From assembly GCF_001975825.1 (NCBI RefSeq), contig NZ_MTKN01000049.1:303-60733 (forward strand): DNA of 60,431 nucleotides, in the 5' to 3' direction. A program made the position numbers and the translations under genes. Within the stretch, counting starts at the first letter, position 1. Every line of letters starts with the position of its first letter. The DNA is from [Flexibacter] sp. ATCC 35208. GTDB lineage: Bacteria > Bacteroidota > Bacteroidia > Chitinophagales > Chitinophagaceae. Below, piece by piece: positions 40,502 to 48,777 of the stretch. The notes under the pieces were generated by a model, which had not been told where the DNA came from, ran no database searches, and saw nothing but the letters and a program-made list of their open reading frames with translations.

Positions 40502-41278
40502 ATGAAAAGGAAATTTTTCTATTGTCTGCTGCTATCTTTTGCAGTGGTTGGCTTAAGTCATGCCCAGACTTTCGTGCTGGTACATGGTGCATGGCATGGG
40601 GGTTGGTGCTGGAAAGAAGTAGCCAAAGAATTGCAGGCACAAGGGGCAGAAGTATACACACCTACTTTAAGCGGATTGGGAGAGCACCAAAATGTACTCG
40701 ATACCAACATTAACCTGGAAACACATATCCAGGATATTGTCAATTTTATTAACATGCAGGATCTGCATGATGTAATATTAGTAGGACATAGCTATGCAGG
40801 GGCCGTCATCGCAGGTGTGGCAGATCGTATACCGGCAAGATTGAAAAAACTAATATTCTTAGATGCGATGCTCATTGAAAACGGGAAGAGTGCACTCACA
40901 TCACAACCAGCCAATCTATCTGACAATGTAAGAGCAGCCACCGCATCCAGCAATGGATTATCAGTACCCGTATGGTCTCCTGAAGTTTTTGGGGTAACTG
41001 ATCCTGCACAAATCAAATGGGTGAGCGAAAGACTGACACCACAACCATTCAGAAGCTTTGATCAAACATTATCATTAAAGCATGTTTACGGCAATCATCT
41101 GCCACTTACTTACATTGCCTGTACAAAGCCACAAATGGCACAGTTAAAGGTATTCGGAGATAAAACAAAAAGTAGCAAGGATTGGAGTTATTATGAATTG
41201 CCAACCGGGCACGATGCGATGATAACAATGCCAAAAGAACTAACTGCTTTATTATACAAAATATCGCAAGTACAATAA
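40502..41278 (+). CDS. Secreted alpha/beta hydrolase, esterase-like
   Basis: 258 aa. A signal peptide (about 1-22) is followed by FVLVHGAWHGGWCW (oxyanion loop) and the nucleophile elbow GHSYAG. The acid and histidine regions are present, ending TGHDAMITMP. The fold and motifs resemble plant methylesterase/salicylate-binding-type hydrolases, which cleave small esters. It is exported. The divergent HxlR gene probably regulates it, and a strong terminator follows. Confidence 0.87.
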   Translation: MKRKFFYCLLLSFAVVGLSHAQTFVLVHGAWHGGWCWKEVAKELQAQGAEVYTPTLSGLGEHQNVLDTNINLETHIQDIVNFINMQDLHDVILVGHSYAGAVIAGVADRIPARLKKLIFLDAMLIENGKSALTSQPANLSDNVRAATASSNGLSVPVWSPEVFGVTDPAQIKWVSERLTPQPFRSFDQTLSLKHVYGNHLPLTYIACTKPQMAQLKVFGDKTKSSKDWSYYELPTGHDAMITMPKELTALLYKISQVQ

Positions 41279-41309
41279 CGCGAAATTGTAGCGCCGCAGG
41301 ACCACACAA

Positions 41310-41344
41310 AAAAATGGCTTTCGCCGAAGGTGAAAGCCATTTTT
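41310..41344. terminator. Bidirectional terminator between esterase and carbohydrate-binding lipoprotein genes
   Basis: A 16-bp stem (AAAAATGGCTTTCGCC with one wobble) has a 3-nt loop GAA. T-runs at both ends allow action on either strand. Confidence 0.85.
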
Positions 41345-41351
41345 AAAATAT

Positions 41352-42866
41352 TTATCCTTCCGAAATACTCCCACCAATCTGCGTCACCGTACTACTAGTC
41401 GTAAACGTCGTTCCACTCGTTCCCCCAGAATAACTACCACTCAGATATAACCCATTAAAACTACTTCCATCCGTCACACTCCCACCTGTATACACTGTAT
41501 AAGTAGTATTAGACTTCAACTTACTCCCCGCAAACAACAACGTACTAAACGCCTTTGGTGCCAAAAACGTCATCGCCTCTGTTCCATCCGCCGCTTCTAT
41601 ATGCACAATCTTATTCGCACTACCACTCCCCATCACCAATGAATTCACTGTAGACACACTCGCAGTCGGCTCACTCGTCGCACCACCAATACCTACTATC
41701 AAACCACCAGTTATCTTTAATGTACGTGCATCCACATCTATCCCCGCCTCCGGCGATCCACTACCTGCCGCCACTACAATACCACCCGTAATCGTAAACG
41801 TCCCATTAGAATCCATCGCATCATTACCAGAACTGATACTATAAATATGCCCACCATTTATATAAATAGCAGTACCTGCATTTATACCATCATCCACTGT
41901 ATTCGTAGACACATAACCATCATTGATCGTCAACACACTCTTACTCTCAATACCCTCACCCTCTGTAGTCGTAATCGTAATATTCCCCCCATTGATCGTC
42001 ACATACGGCGTAATCGTCTCATCCCCATCATCATAAGTAGCACCAATACCTTTCCCGGCAGTATTAATCACAAAAGTACCATCATTCACTACGATATACC
42101 CTTCCTCACACTGAATACCATCATCACTGGATGTTATCTTCACGGTACCTCCATCCGCAATGAATGCATCATTGGTATGAATACCATCATCCACTGCACT
42201 TGTCACCGTAATATTCCCTTCGCGAATCCGTACATACTGATCAGAACAAATCGCATGTTTATATTTACCCGTCAGGTTCAATGTACCTGTACCACTAAAT
42301 ATAACCTGCCCTTCTGCAAACAATGTCCCTTTCTGATCTTCTGTAGATGTAGCATAGGTCGCACCATCCACCAATGTATTCGTCGTACCATCTGCCAACA
42401 CAATAAACACACGCTTCTTGGATTGCAAATTCAATGCAGGTCCGTCACTATTGGTAATAGTCGCACCATTCAATGTCACTTGATATTTATTGTCGCTATA
42501 GATCTTCACAGATCCATCAGTAGTAGTACCCGAAATAACAAACGCTACTTTCGATGTAGTGGCAGTAACGGTTACATCGTTACCACTGGTCGTGACTGTC
42601 ACACCATTACCATCTAACGGATTCGTAACAGTAACAGTCGTTCCAAAGTCAATAGTCACCGTACTGGAAAATGTAGAATTTTCCACCAGGTCATCTTCAT
42701 CAGCAGCCGTCTCAGTCGAGCCTTCGGCCGTACCTGTCGTAAATGTACTGTCAATGCTGGAACCGGAGCCAGTTGTCGTCGTTGTGTCGTTCTTTGAGCA
42801 ACCGGCAGTAAACAAAAGGGCTGTTGCAAACAGCGCTACATAATAAGGTAATCGGTATAGTTGCAT
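41352..42866 (-). CDS. Lipoprotein of the DUF4353/Cthe_2159 carbohydrate-binding family
   Basis: 504 aa. A lipoprotein signal ends in LFTAGC (C23), followed by a long Thr/Ser/Asp tether. The mature part is a right-handed beta-helix of repeated Asn/Asp/Gly turns (VDDGIHTNDAFIADGGTVKI, SSDDGIQCEEGYIVVNDG, VDDGINAGTAIYINGGHIY), characteristic of the Cthe_2159-type cellulose/polygalacturonate-binding proteins that also carry calcium. It is expected on the cell surface. The pattern of aspartates suggests calcium binding. Confidence 0.82.
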   Translation of the reverse strand: MQLYRLPYYVALFATALLFTAGCSKNDTTTTTGSGSSIDSTFTTGTAEGSTETAADEDDLVENSTFSSTVTIDFGTTVTVTNPLDGNGVTVTTSGNDVTVTATTSKVAFVISGTTTDGSVKIYSDNKYQVTLNGATITNSDGPALNLQSKKRVFIVLADGTTNTLVDGATYATSTEDQKGTLFAEGQVIFSGTGTLNLTGKYKHAICSDQYVRIREGNITVTSAVDDGIHTNDAFIADGGTVKITSSDDGIQCEEGYIVVNDGTFVINTAGKGIGATYDDGDETITPYVTINGGNITITTTEGEGIESKSVLTINDGYVSTNTVDDGINAGTAIYINGGHIYSISSGNDAMDSNGTFTITGGIVVAAGSGSPEAGIDVDARTLKITGGLIVGIGGATSEPTASVSTVNSLVMGSGSANKIVHIEAADGTEAMTFLAPKAFSTLLFAGSKLKSNTTYTVYTGGSVTDGSSFNGLYLSGSYSGGTSGTTFTTSSTVTQIGGSISEG

Positions 42867-42921
42867 AACAAGTTGTTAAAGAATCTTTGATATGCAAAAC
42901 ACCTGAAAGTTTAATGATAAT

Positions 42922-43353
42922 TTAACTTACCTTATTCAGATAGTCTTTCAAAGAGATGGTCATGAGATGGGTCCATCCGCCTCTGAAGCTGTCTACAGCG
43001 AAATCAGGATGCTGCGGGAAGCTATCCAATCCTTCGTGCGTCAATTTTAATCTTGTCTGATCTCCTTCATCAAATAGTTCAAACGTCACAGTAGAGTAAC
43101 CTTCATAATCCTTGTATTGCCAACTATATTGTAATTTCTGAAGCGGCTCTGCAATCGTCACCTCGCAAAGATGAATGTATTGTTCACCCTTATGCCCCTG
43201 TCCCGGAAAACTAAATTGAAAGCCTTTCTCTGCTTTAAAATCATCCAGGTTGAAATACCACTCTTTCATCTTATCCTTATCTGTAAGGGCCTCCCACACT
43301 TTTTCCACAGGCGCATTGAATGTTTCTTCAATTACAATAACATGGCTGCTCAT
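42922..43353 (-). CDS. SRPBCC/AHSA1-type protein
   Basis: 143 aa. It matches the AHSA1/START-like fold: an N-terminal TFNAPVEKVWEALTDKDKM, a W-Y-F motif and a C-terminal GGWTHLMTISLKDYL. These proteins have a hydrophobic cavity for small ligands. It overlaps the ArsR gene by four bases (ATGA) downstream of it, the usual arrangement in which the ArsR repressor and SRPBCC protein form a two-gene operon. Confidence 0.88.
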   Translation of the reverse strand: MSSHVIVIEETFNAPVEKVWEALTDKDKMKEWYFNLDDFKAEKGFQFSFPGQGHKGEQYIHLCEVTIAEPLQKLQYSWQYKDYEGYSTVTFELFDEGDQTRLKLTHEGLDSFPQHPDFAVDSFRGGWTHLMTISLKDYLNKVS

Positions 43354-43688
43354 TTCTTTTTGGATTTATGGGGTGATGAATTGTCTTCAAGAAAGTTTTT
43401 CAATGCCTGCATCTTGTGTTTCCAGAACGATTCATATTGACGGATCCATTCCTGTACTTCTTCTAATTTCTCCAACCGGGCCGCGCAATACCGCTCCCTG
43501 CCCTGTTGCCTGATTTCAATCAAACCACATTCTACTAAGATCTTTATATGCAGGGAAATAGCTTGTCTGCTCACATCAAAGTTCTCCGCAATCGCGTTGA
43601 GATGACGGGGCTCGCGGGATATCAGGTGAATGATTTCCCGTCTGGTAGGGTCTGCTATTGCCTGAAACACATCTCTTCTGGCTTCCAT
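43350..43688 (-). CDS. ArsR-family repressor
   Basis: 112 aa from ATG 43688; the frame to 43733 would start inside a palindromic operator. The winged helix is standard: FQAIADPTRREIIHLI, NAIAENFDVSRQAISLHIKI, and LVECGLIEIRQQGRERYC. Metal-binding cysteines of the CxC type are absent, so it is not an arsenic sensor of the classic kind. It is coupled to the SRPBCC gene by a 4-base overlap. The palindrome just upstream suggests autorepression. Confidence 0.85.
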   Translation of the reverse strand: MEARRDVFQAIADPTRREIIHLISREPRHLNAIAENFDVSRQAISLHIKILVECGLIEIRQQGRERYCAARLEKLEEVQEWIRQYESFWKHKMQALKNFLEDNSSPHKSKKK

Positions 43689-43694
43689 AAATAC

Positions 43695-43710
43695 GCAAGC
43701 ATTTGCTTGC
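43695..43710. promoter_or_regulatory. Palindrome GCAAGCA-TT-TGCTTGC upstream of ArsR
   Basis: Perfect 7-bp arms with a 2-nt spacer, 6 nt before the ATG of the ArsR gene on its strand. It is the expected type of self-repression site for an ArsR dimer. Confidence 0.6.
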
Positions 43711-43861
43711 ACAAATAAACAAAAAAAAGGCACACGAGCGCCCTTTCTAAAATTATTTATTTTATAACTCCACCTATATGGGTAACCCTGCCTGTTATTT
43801 TAAAAGTAATGTCTGGTACATACGTTTCACCCACATAATATCAACTCTTAAATCTGTCAGT

Positions 43862-46033
43862 TTACCTCACCTGGTACCCCTCTGCTTTCAAGGCTTTCTG
43901 GATATCCATCGTACCGAATTGATTATCATGTATAAATAAATTATTCACCACCCGACCTACGCCGTAAACGGCCAGGCCATTCTTTGCTCCACTTACTTTA
44001 TTTCGCTCTATAATCGCATCCTGTACATCATTCACTTCGCCCCCCGGAGATACCCGGATATAGCTTTTCCCACTTAAGACATTTCGCCTGACCAAAGATC
44101 CTATGTTTAATCCGGAATGTCCTGAACCAATTATGTTAATCTGTTGATCCCCACGGAATCTATCTTTCTGATTTACCTGTGGAGTATAGGTGCCGTCACT
44201 TAATTCACAATCCACGATGTCAATGTACCAATTCGGTTGTCTGCCATAATTCACATAAGAGCCTTTGCCTATGATACCTGCGCTACGTTGCATTTTTAAT
44301 CCTGCTATCACACAGTTTTGGGCTGAGCCATAAAATTGAAAAGCACCTGCATCTGTAGCGGTGTTATTCACAAAAAATAAATGATCGCGGATCGTTGTGA
44401 TACTAATAACTGAACTGGTATCTGGTTGCACAAGAAATGGTTCATCCAGTTCGATCTGGTCCATGGTATGCTGTACGATTCTTCTGAATTGTCCCGACCC
44501 TTTGCCATCGATGATAAAAAGCCCACCACCAATCCATTTATTAGCAGCCCATTGAAAGGTACTGCCATCTTTTCTAAGAGAAATACGGTTGCCACTGGCA
44601 CCGCCCACCTTTCCGAAATACCCGCCGCTGCCACCATCCAGCGTCATCACTTCCCGGTCATTGATATAATTGAAGGGGGTTACATTTCTGGCTTCGTACA
44701 GATCATAGCTTTCATTGATGGTAGCTCCATATCCATAGCCGTTAGTTTGTTTATAACAGTCTTCGAAGATCAACCCCTGCGGATGAATTTTCATATACGT
44801 CTTTACACTACCACCTGCTTTTTCAAATCTACAACGCTGAATAAATCCGCTCACACCTACAAATGAAAACATCCCCGCGGTTTTAAACACACAATCTCTT
44901 ACCCTGATATCGTGTCCTTTTAACTGAATCCCTGTCTTATTCCATTTGCTATCCAGTTCAGCGAGGGCGTTGCCAATGTCTTGTTGTACGATGAGTCTTT
45001 CTAAAATCACATGACCATCGCCACTATTCATTATGATGCCCAGTGCCCGGGATGCCCGAATAGTAAGATCCGTGAGACCAAAGTGATCGGCTCCACTGAT
45101 AAGGGTTGCAGCGGCAACAGGTCCAAAATTGATGACCGTTCCCTTTTGTCCTTTTACCATCACCCCATTGGGGATAACTAATCCCTCTGATAATATGTAG
45201 TTGCCAGCGGGAACATTTACAATGCCACCATCATGTGCAGCAGTCAATGCTTTTTTAAAAGCCTCGGTGTCATCCTGCGAGCCATTCCCTTTTGCACCAT
45301 ATGTTTTTACATTGAAGGCCTGCGTAGACCACATTGCTTTGTTCACGATATTGACAGTGAGCGGTGTGCTCCATGCTGTTTTGCCACCAAGGCCATTGTG
45401 ATAAAATAACTGGTATTTACCTTGCTGGATAGTAGCGGGGAGGGTTACTTTCACAGAGTAATCATCGTAGATGCTATCTACTTTTACTTTAAACATTTTC
45501 CCATTGCTAACCAATACCACTTGTCCGCTACCACCTTTGCGAAACAGGTTCTTCCCTTGTATCCTCAATACATCTCCTGCAGCAGCTGCATTATATCCAT
45601 CCTCACTAATCACCCAGTTTACAACCGGCACATTTACATAAAAGCCACTGACAGCACCTTTATTGTCTGTCATACGCACACAATACACCCCTTGCTGCAA
45701 AGCATCGGGTATAATTACTTTAACAGACTTTTCATTTTGCTGTATCTTATCCACAGGCATCATTCTTTCGCCGGCGATCATCCTACTTCCTTTGGAATCG
45801 GGTAAATGATCTGGTTCCGGCAATGGCACGTATGCAGGAGGAGAGTTATCCACCCGGTCATCTGTGAGTCGGCCCACTTCAATTTTTGAAATCAGGTCAA
45901 TACCTTCTCCTCTTATTAACACAGTTTCCCCGGGTGCGGTAGCAGCAGTGGTAACATGAAAGAGTTGTGGCGTATTCTGCGCAAATGCAGGTAAATAAAA
46001 GATAATGATGGCAAGAAAAAAGAGACGTTGCAT
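43862..46033 (-). CDS. Secreted beta-helix protein, pectate lyase/rhamnogalacturonase-like
   Basis: 723 aa from ATG 46033. A signal peptide (about 1-19, ..AFAQ) is followed by two IPT/TIG-like beta domains (about 20-230). The rest is a right-handed beta-helix starting FNVKTYGAKGNGSQDDTEAF, the pectate_lyase_3-type entry loop seen in GH28/GH55-like and phage tail enzymes. DGGIVNVPAGNYILSEGL is the next turn. No T9SS tail is present. The catalytic type cannot be set from sequence, but a role in plant or algal polysaccharide breakdown fits the PL9 and chitinase genes nearby. Confidence 0.8.
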   Translation of the reverse strand: MQRLFFLAIIIFYLPAFAQNTPQLFHVTTAATAPGETVLIRGEGIDLISKIEVGRLTDDRVDNSPPAYVPLPEPDHLPDSKGSRMIAGERMMPVDKIQQNEKSVKVIIPDALQQGVYCVRMTDNKGAVSGFYVNVPVVNWVISEDGYNAAAAGDVLRIQGKNLFRKGGSGQVVLVSNGKMFKVKVDSIYDDYSVKVTLPATIQQGKYQLFYHNGLGGKTAWSTPLTVNIVNKAMWSTQAFNVKTYGAKGNGSQDDTEAFKKALTAAHDGGIVNVPAGNYILSEGLVIPNGVMVKGQKGTVINFGPVAAATLISGADHFGLTDLTIRASRALGIIMNSGDGHVILERLIVQQDIGNALAELDSKWNKTGIQLKGHDIRVRDCVFKTAGMFSFVGVSGFIQRCRFEKAGGSVKTYMKIHPQGLIFEDCYKQTNGYGYGATINESYDLYEARNVTPFNYINDREVMTLDGGSGGYFGKVGGASGNRISLRKDGSTFQWAANKWIGGGLFIIDGKGSGQFRRIVQHTMDQIELDEPFLVQPDTSSVISITTIRDHLFFVNNTATDAGAFQFYGSAQNCVIAGLKMQRSAGIIGKGSYVNYGRQPNWYIDIVDCELSDGTYTPQVNQKDRFRGDQQINIIGSGHSGLNIGSLVRRNVLSGKSYIRVSPGGEVNDVQDAIIERNKVSGAKNGLAVYGVGRVVNNLFIHDNQFGTMDIQKALKAEGYQVR

Positions 46034-46100
46034 AGTATTACTTGTTTCAGTAAACACTGGACTATACTATATAAGCGCAGAAACTATGCCATGGTTATTA

Positions 46101-46421
46101 CTATTCAAAAGGAGTGAATGTTGAAAACAGGTTACACATCTCTTCCAGTCCGCCTACGGGTACATATTCACATACAGCGGCATATTCTTCCCATAATTTT
46201 AATACGACCGGATGTGTATGTGCCTGTTCAATGGCAGCATCAGATTTCCATTCAAAAACTTCAACGACAGTGCCATTTTTTGCTTTCATGATAATGGGAG
46301 TTCTGTCAGAAACAAGATCTGCGCCTTTTAATAAACTGTAATGTTTACGGGTTAATGTATCCAACTCTTTTTCTTTTCCGGGTTTAGGTTGGTAGCCAAC
46401 GATAACAATTCTTCCAGACAT
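46101..46421 (-). CDS. Antibiotic biosynthesis monooxygenase (ABM)-domain protein
   Basis: 106 aa, a small ferredoxin-like fold: VIVGYQPKPGKEKELDTLTRKH, VEVFEWKSDAAIEQAHTHPVV. The conserved H and W positions match the ABM family, whose members include quinone and heme monooxygenases or non-enzymatic partners. It is divergent from the LOG gene with 72 nt between the starts. Confidence 0.8.
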   Translation of the reverse strand: MSGRIVIVGYQPKPGKEKELDTLTRKHYSLLKGADLVSDRTPIIMKAKNGTVVEVFEWKSDAAIEQAHTHPVVLKLWEEYAAVCEYVPVGGLEEMCNLFSTFTPFE

Positions 46422-46463
46422 AAGTTATGATTTTTAATGGGATTAAAATACAACAAATCCCAG

Positions 46464-46471
46464 TACCTTTG
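46464..46471 (+). promoter_or_regulatory. TACCTTTG -7 box of the LOG gene
   Basis: Full TAnnTTTG match 22 nt before ATG 46494. No clear -33 TTTG is seen at the usual distance. Confidence 0.5.
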
Positions 46472-46493
46472 CAACATCAAACCCATCAAAATA

Positions 46494-47075
46494 ATGAAAA
46501 GTATAACTGTCTTTTGTGGATCCAGTGCTGGTTCAGATAGCATCTTTATGGAACAAGCATTTCAGCTGGGTAAAACACTTGGAGAAAATAATATCGGACT
46601 GGTATATGGAGGAGCAAAAGTAGGCCTTATGGGCGCAGTAGCAGATGGTGCACTGTCAGCCGGAGGTAGGGTGACGGGGGTGATTCCCGACTTTCTGAGA
46701 GCAAAAGAAATTGCGCATACAGGTTTGACAGAATTATTAATTGTGGATAGTATGCATACCCGTAAGACGAAGATGAATGAACTGTGCGAAGGGGTGATAA
46801 CGCTGCCAGGTGGGTATGGTACCATGGAGGAGTTTTTTGAGATGCTCACCTGGGCGCAGTTAGGTCTGCATAGAAAACCGATTGGCATATTGAATACTAA
46901 CGGGTATTATGATGCGATGATCACATTGGTGCAAACTATGGTGGATAAAGGGTTTTTGAAAGAGATCAATCAGGATATGATTTTGGTGAGTGATGATATT
47001 GATACCTTGTTGGATAAGATGAAGAATTATGTGGCACCTGCGGTGGGTAAGTGGATTAATAAAGATGAGGTGTAA
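46494..47075 (+). CDS. LOG-family nucleotide 5'-monophosphate phosphoribohydrolase
   Basis: 193 aa from ATG 46494. The LOG fold shows FCGSSAGSD at the start, GGAKVGLMGAVADGAL and the signature PGGYGTMEE. LOG proteins cleave cytokinin-type or purine nucleoside monophosphates to base and ribose 5-phosphate. A TACCTTTG box lies 22 nt upstream. It is soluble and cytosolic. It could serve nucleotide salvage, but cytokinin activity is not implied. Confidence 0.9.
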   Translation: MKSITVFCGSSAGSDSIFMEQAFQLGKTLGENNIGLVYGGAKVGLMGAVADGALSAGGRVTGVIPDFLRAKEIAHTGLTELLIVDSMHTRKTKMNELCEGVITLPGGYGTMEEFFEMLTWAQLGLHRKPIGILNTNGYYDAMITLVQTMVDKGFLKEINQDMILVSDDIDTLLDKMKNYVAPAVGKWINKDEV

Positions 47076-47078
47076 ATA

Positions 47079-47170
47079 TTATAGCACTGTCTGAATTTCA
47101 GTATTGATGAAGTATACCGCTTACAGCACTGTTTGAATTTCAGTATTGATGAAGTGTACCGCTTATAACG
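47079..47170 (-). repeat. 42-bp repeats of the GlxA gene end
   Basis: The gene's 3' end (F-Q-T-A-L-stop, stop at 47163-47165) is followed by two copies whose stop codons lie at 47121-47123 and 47079-47081, exactly 42 bp apart. In the gene's frame they read I-Q-T-V-L-stop. The intervening TTCATCAATACTGAAA segment is identical in the two full units. Confidence 0.85.
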
Positions 47171-48122
47171 CCGTCTGAAAACGTTTCCTGTATTCGGACG
47201 GCGTCACATCAAATACCTTCAAAAACACCCTGCGCATATTTTCTGCATTCTTAAACCCGCAAGCAGCAGCAATCTCTTCCTGTGTCAGATGTTGCGCTGT
47301 CAAACTTCGACACGCTGCCTCCACACGCATCTTTTCCATAAACTTCACAGGGGTAATGTTCATTTCCTTCACAAACACCCTGGCAAAATTCCTTGGGCTC
47401 ATCAACACTTTTTCCGCTAATTCTTCCACAGTTATTTCCACCTGCAAATTATCCATGATCCAATCTACCGCCTCCCGCACAGGGGCATGATCGATTGCCT
47501 GCGCAGCAAGTACCGTACTATATTGCGCCTGGTTACCGGGTCTTTTTAAAAACAACACCATTTGTCTGGCGATCTCCAAAGCAAACCGTTTCCCCATATC
47601 TTCTTCCAGCAATGCCAGTGCGAGGTCCATTCCAGTAGTAATCCCCGCTGAAGTATACACATTTCCATCTTTGACAAAAATCGGCGCAATATCCACGTTA
47701 ACTGAAGGATAAGCTGCCACTAATCGCTCACACAAGCTCCAGTGGGTAGTAGCTTTTTTACCATTTAATAACCCAGCTTCCGCAAGGATAAAAGCTCCAG
47801 AGCAGACAGAACAAATTCTTCTGATCCGGGGGGCTTGCTGCTGAATCCATTCAATCGCTTTAGGATGGATATTTGCTGGCAGGTCTTTAGGCAAGCCTGC
47901 TATAATCAAAGTATCGATCGCTTGATGAAATGTAGCATAGTTATGCTCACAAGTAATATGCATACCCGATGAAGTCCGGATCTGGTTCGTTGCTTCTAAT
48001 GATACAATATGTGTCTGGTATATCGCCCCTGCCTTGTCGATGGCTTTGGTAAATACTTCCAGCGGCCCGGCAAAATCCAGCAGGGTGGAATTGTGCGTAA
48101 TCAAAAAGACAATGTGCTTCAC
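47163..48122 (-). CDS. GlxA-family regulator: DJ-1/PfpI domain plus AraC helix-turn-helix
   Basis: 319 aa with a GTG start. The DJ-1/PfpI part (1-195) has the cysteine in RRICSVCSGAFILAEAGLL. The AraC part (about 225-315) has VEELAEKVLMSPRNFARVFV and IAAACGFKNAENMRRVFLKV. A consensus promoter (TTTG, 21-nt spacer, TACTTTTG at 48128-48135) lies immediately upstream, so the transcript is almost leaderless and the GTG is supported. The gene's start region is the first of about 17 tandem units, and its 3' end is also reiterated. Confidence 0.9.
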   Translation of the reverse strand: MKHIVFLITHNSTLLDFAGPLEVFTKAIDKAGAIYQTHIVSLEATNQIRTSSGMHITCEHNYATFHQAIDTLIIAGLPKDLPANIHPKAIEWIQQQAPRIRRICSVCSGAFILAEAGLLNGKKATTHWSLCERLVAAYPSVNVDIAPIFVKDGNVYTSAGITTGMDLALALLEEDMGKRFALEIARQMVLFLKRPGNQAQYSTVLAAQAIDHAPVREAVDWIMDNLQVEITVEELAEKVLMSPRNFARVFVKEMNITPVKFMEKMRVEAACRSLTAQHLTQEEIAAACGFKNAENMRRVFLKVFDVTPSEYRKRFQTAL

Positions 48123-48712
48123 GAAAACAAAAGTAACTGGTTGGAAATATCCTTCACAAAAAACAAATGTAGCTGTTCGGAAATATGCCTCACGAACATA
48201 AAGTTACCGGCTCAGATACATCCTTCACAGAAACAATGTTACCTACCCGGAAATACACCTCACGAACATAAAGTTACCTGCTTGAAACAATGTTACCCAC
48301 CGGCTATACCCCTCACGAACACAAAGATACCTGCTTAGATACATCCTTCACAGAAACCATATTACCCACCGGCTATACCCCTCACGAACACAAAGTTACC
48401 TGCTCTGATACATCCTTCACAGAAACAAAGATACCCACTGACAATACCCCTCACTAACATAAAGTTACCTGCTTAGATACATCCTTCACAGAAACAATGT
48501 TACCCACCGGCAATACTCTCACGAACATAAAGTTACCTGCTCTGATACATCCTTCACAGAAACAAAGATACCCACTGACAATACCCCTCACTAACATAAA
48601 GTTACCTGCTTAGATACATCCTTCACAGAAACAATGTTACCCACCCGGAAATGCCCCTCACGAACACAAAATTACCCACCCGGCAATCCCCCTTACGAAC
48701 ACAAAAATAACC
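48118..48712 (-). repeat. Array of about 17 units derived from the GlxA promoter and start codon
   Basis: Half-units of 34-36 bp alternate two forms, CCTCACGAACATAAAGTTAC and CCTTCACAGAAACAATGTTA. The first unit is the GlxA gene's own start (CTTCACGAAAACAAAAGTAAC) and the last ends near 48712. On the minus strand each unit reads GGTAAC, a T-rich stretch resembling TAnnTTTG, then GTGAGG or GTGAAG, as at the real promoter and GTG start. Unit five is a deletion fusion of two units. This fills most of the 655-nt divergent gap 48123-48777. Confidence 0.85.
48128..48160 (-). promoter_or_regulatory. Consensus promoter of the GlxA regulator
   Basis: On the minus strand TTTG (48160-48157), a 21-nt spacer, then TACTTTTG (48135-48128). 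The GTG start follows 5 nt later. Confidence 0.75.
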
Positions 48713-48765
48713 ATTTTGGCAGGAATTGCAGGTTCTTTGTCTTCCTGCCACCCAATCATTCCTTC

Positions 48766-48773
48766 TACTTTTG
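48766..48773 (+). promoter_or_regulatory. TACTTTTG -7 box of the alpha/beta hydrolase gene
   Basis: Full TAnnTTTG match ending 4 nt before ATG 48778, so the mRNA would be nearly leaderless. It argues against the longer frame that starts within the array. The inverted repeat GGCAGGAA..TTCCTGCC (48718-48749) lies just upstream. Confidence 0.55.
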
Positions 48774-48777
48774 CTAC

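Noticed and set aside
48118..48712. CRISPR array
   Set aside because: The units are contiguous 34-36 bp near copies of one another with no unique spacers, and no cas gene is nearby.
48717..48731. sigma-54-like TGGCAGGAATTGCA
   Set aside because: The GG and GC elements are 8 nt apart rather than the required 10, so it is not a sigma-54 promoter.
48634..48777. 48-codon N-terminal extension of the alpha/beta hydrolase
   Set aside because: It is translated tandem-array DNA, and a -7 box lies just before the internal ATG 48778.
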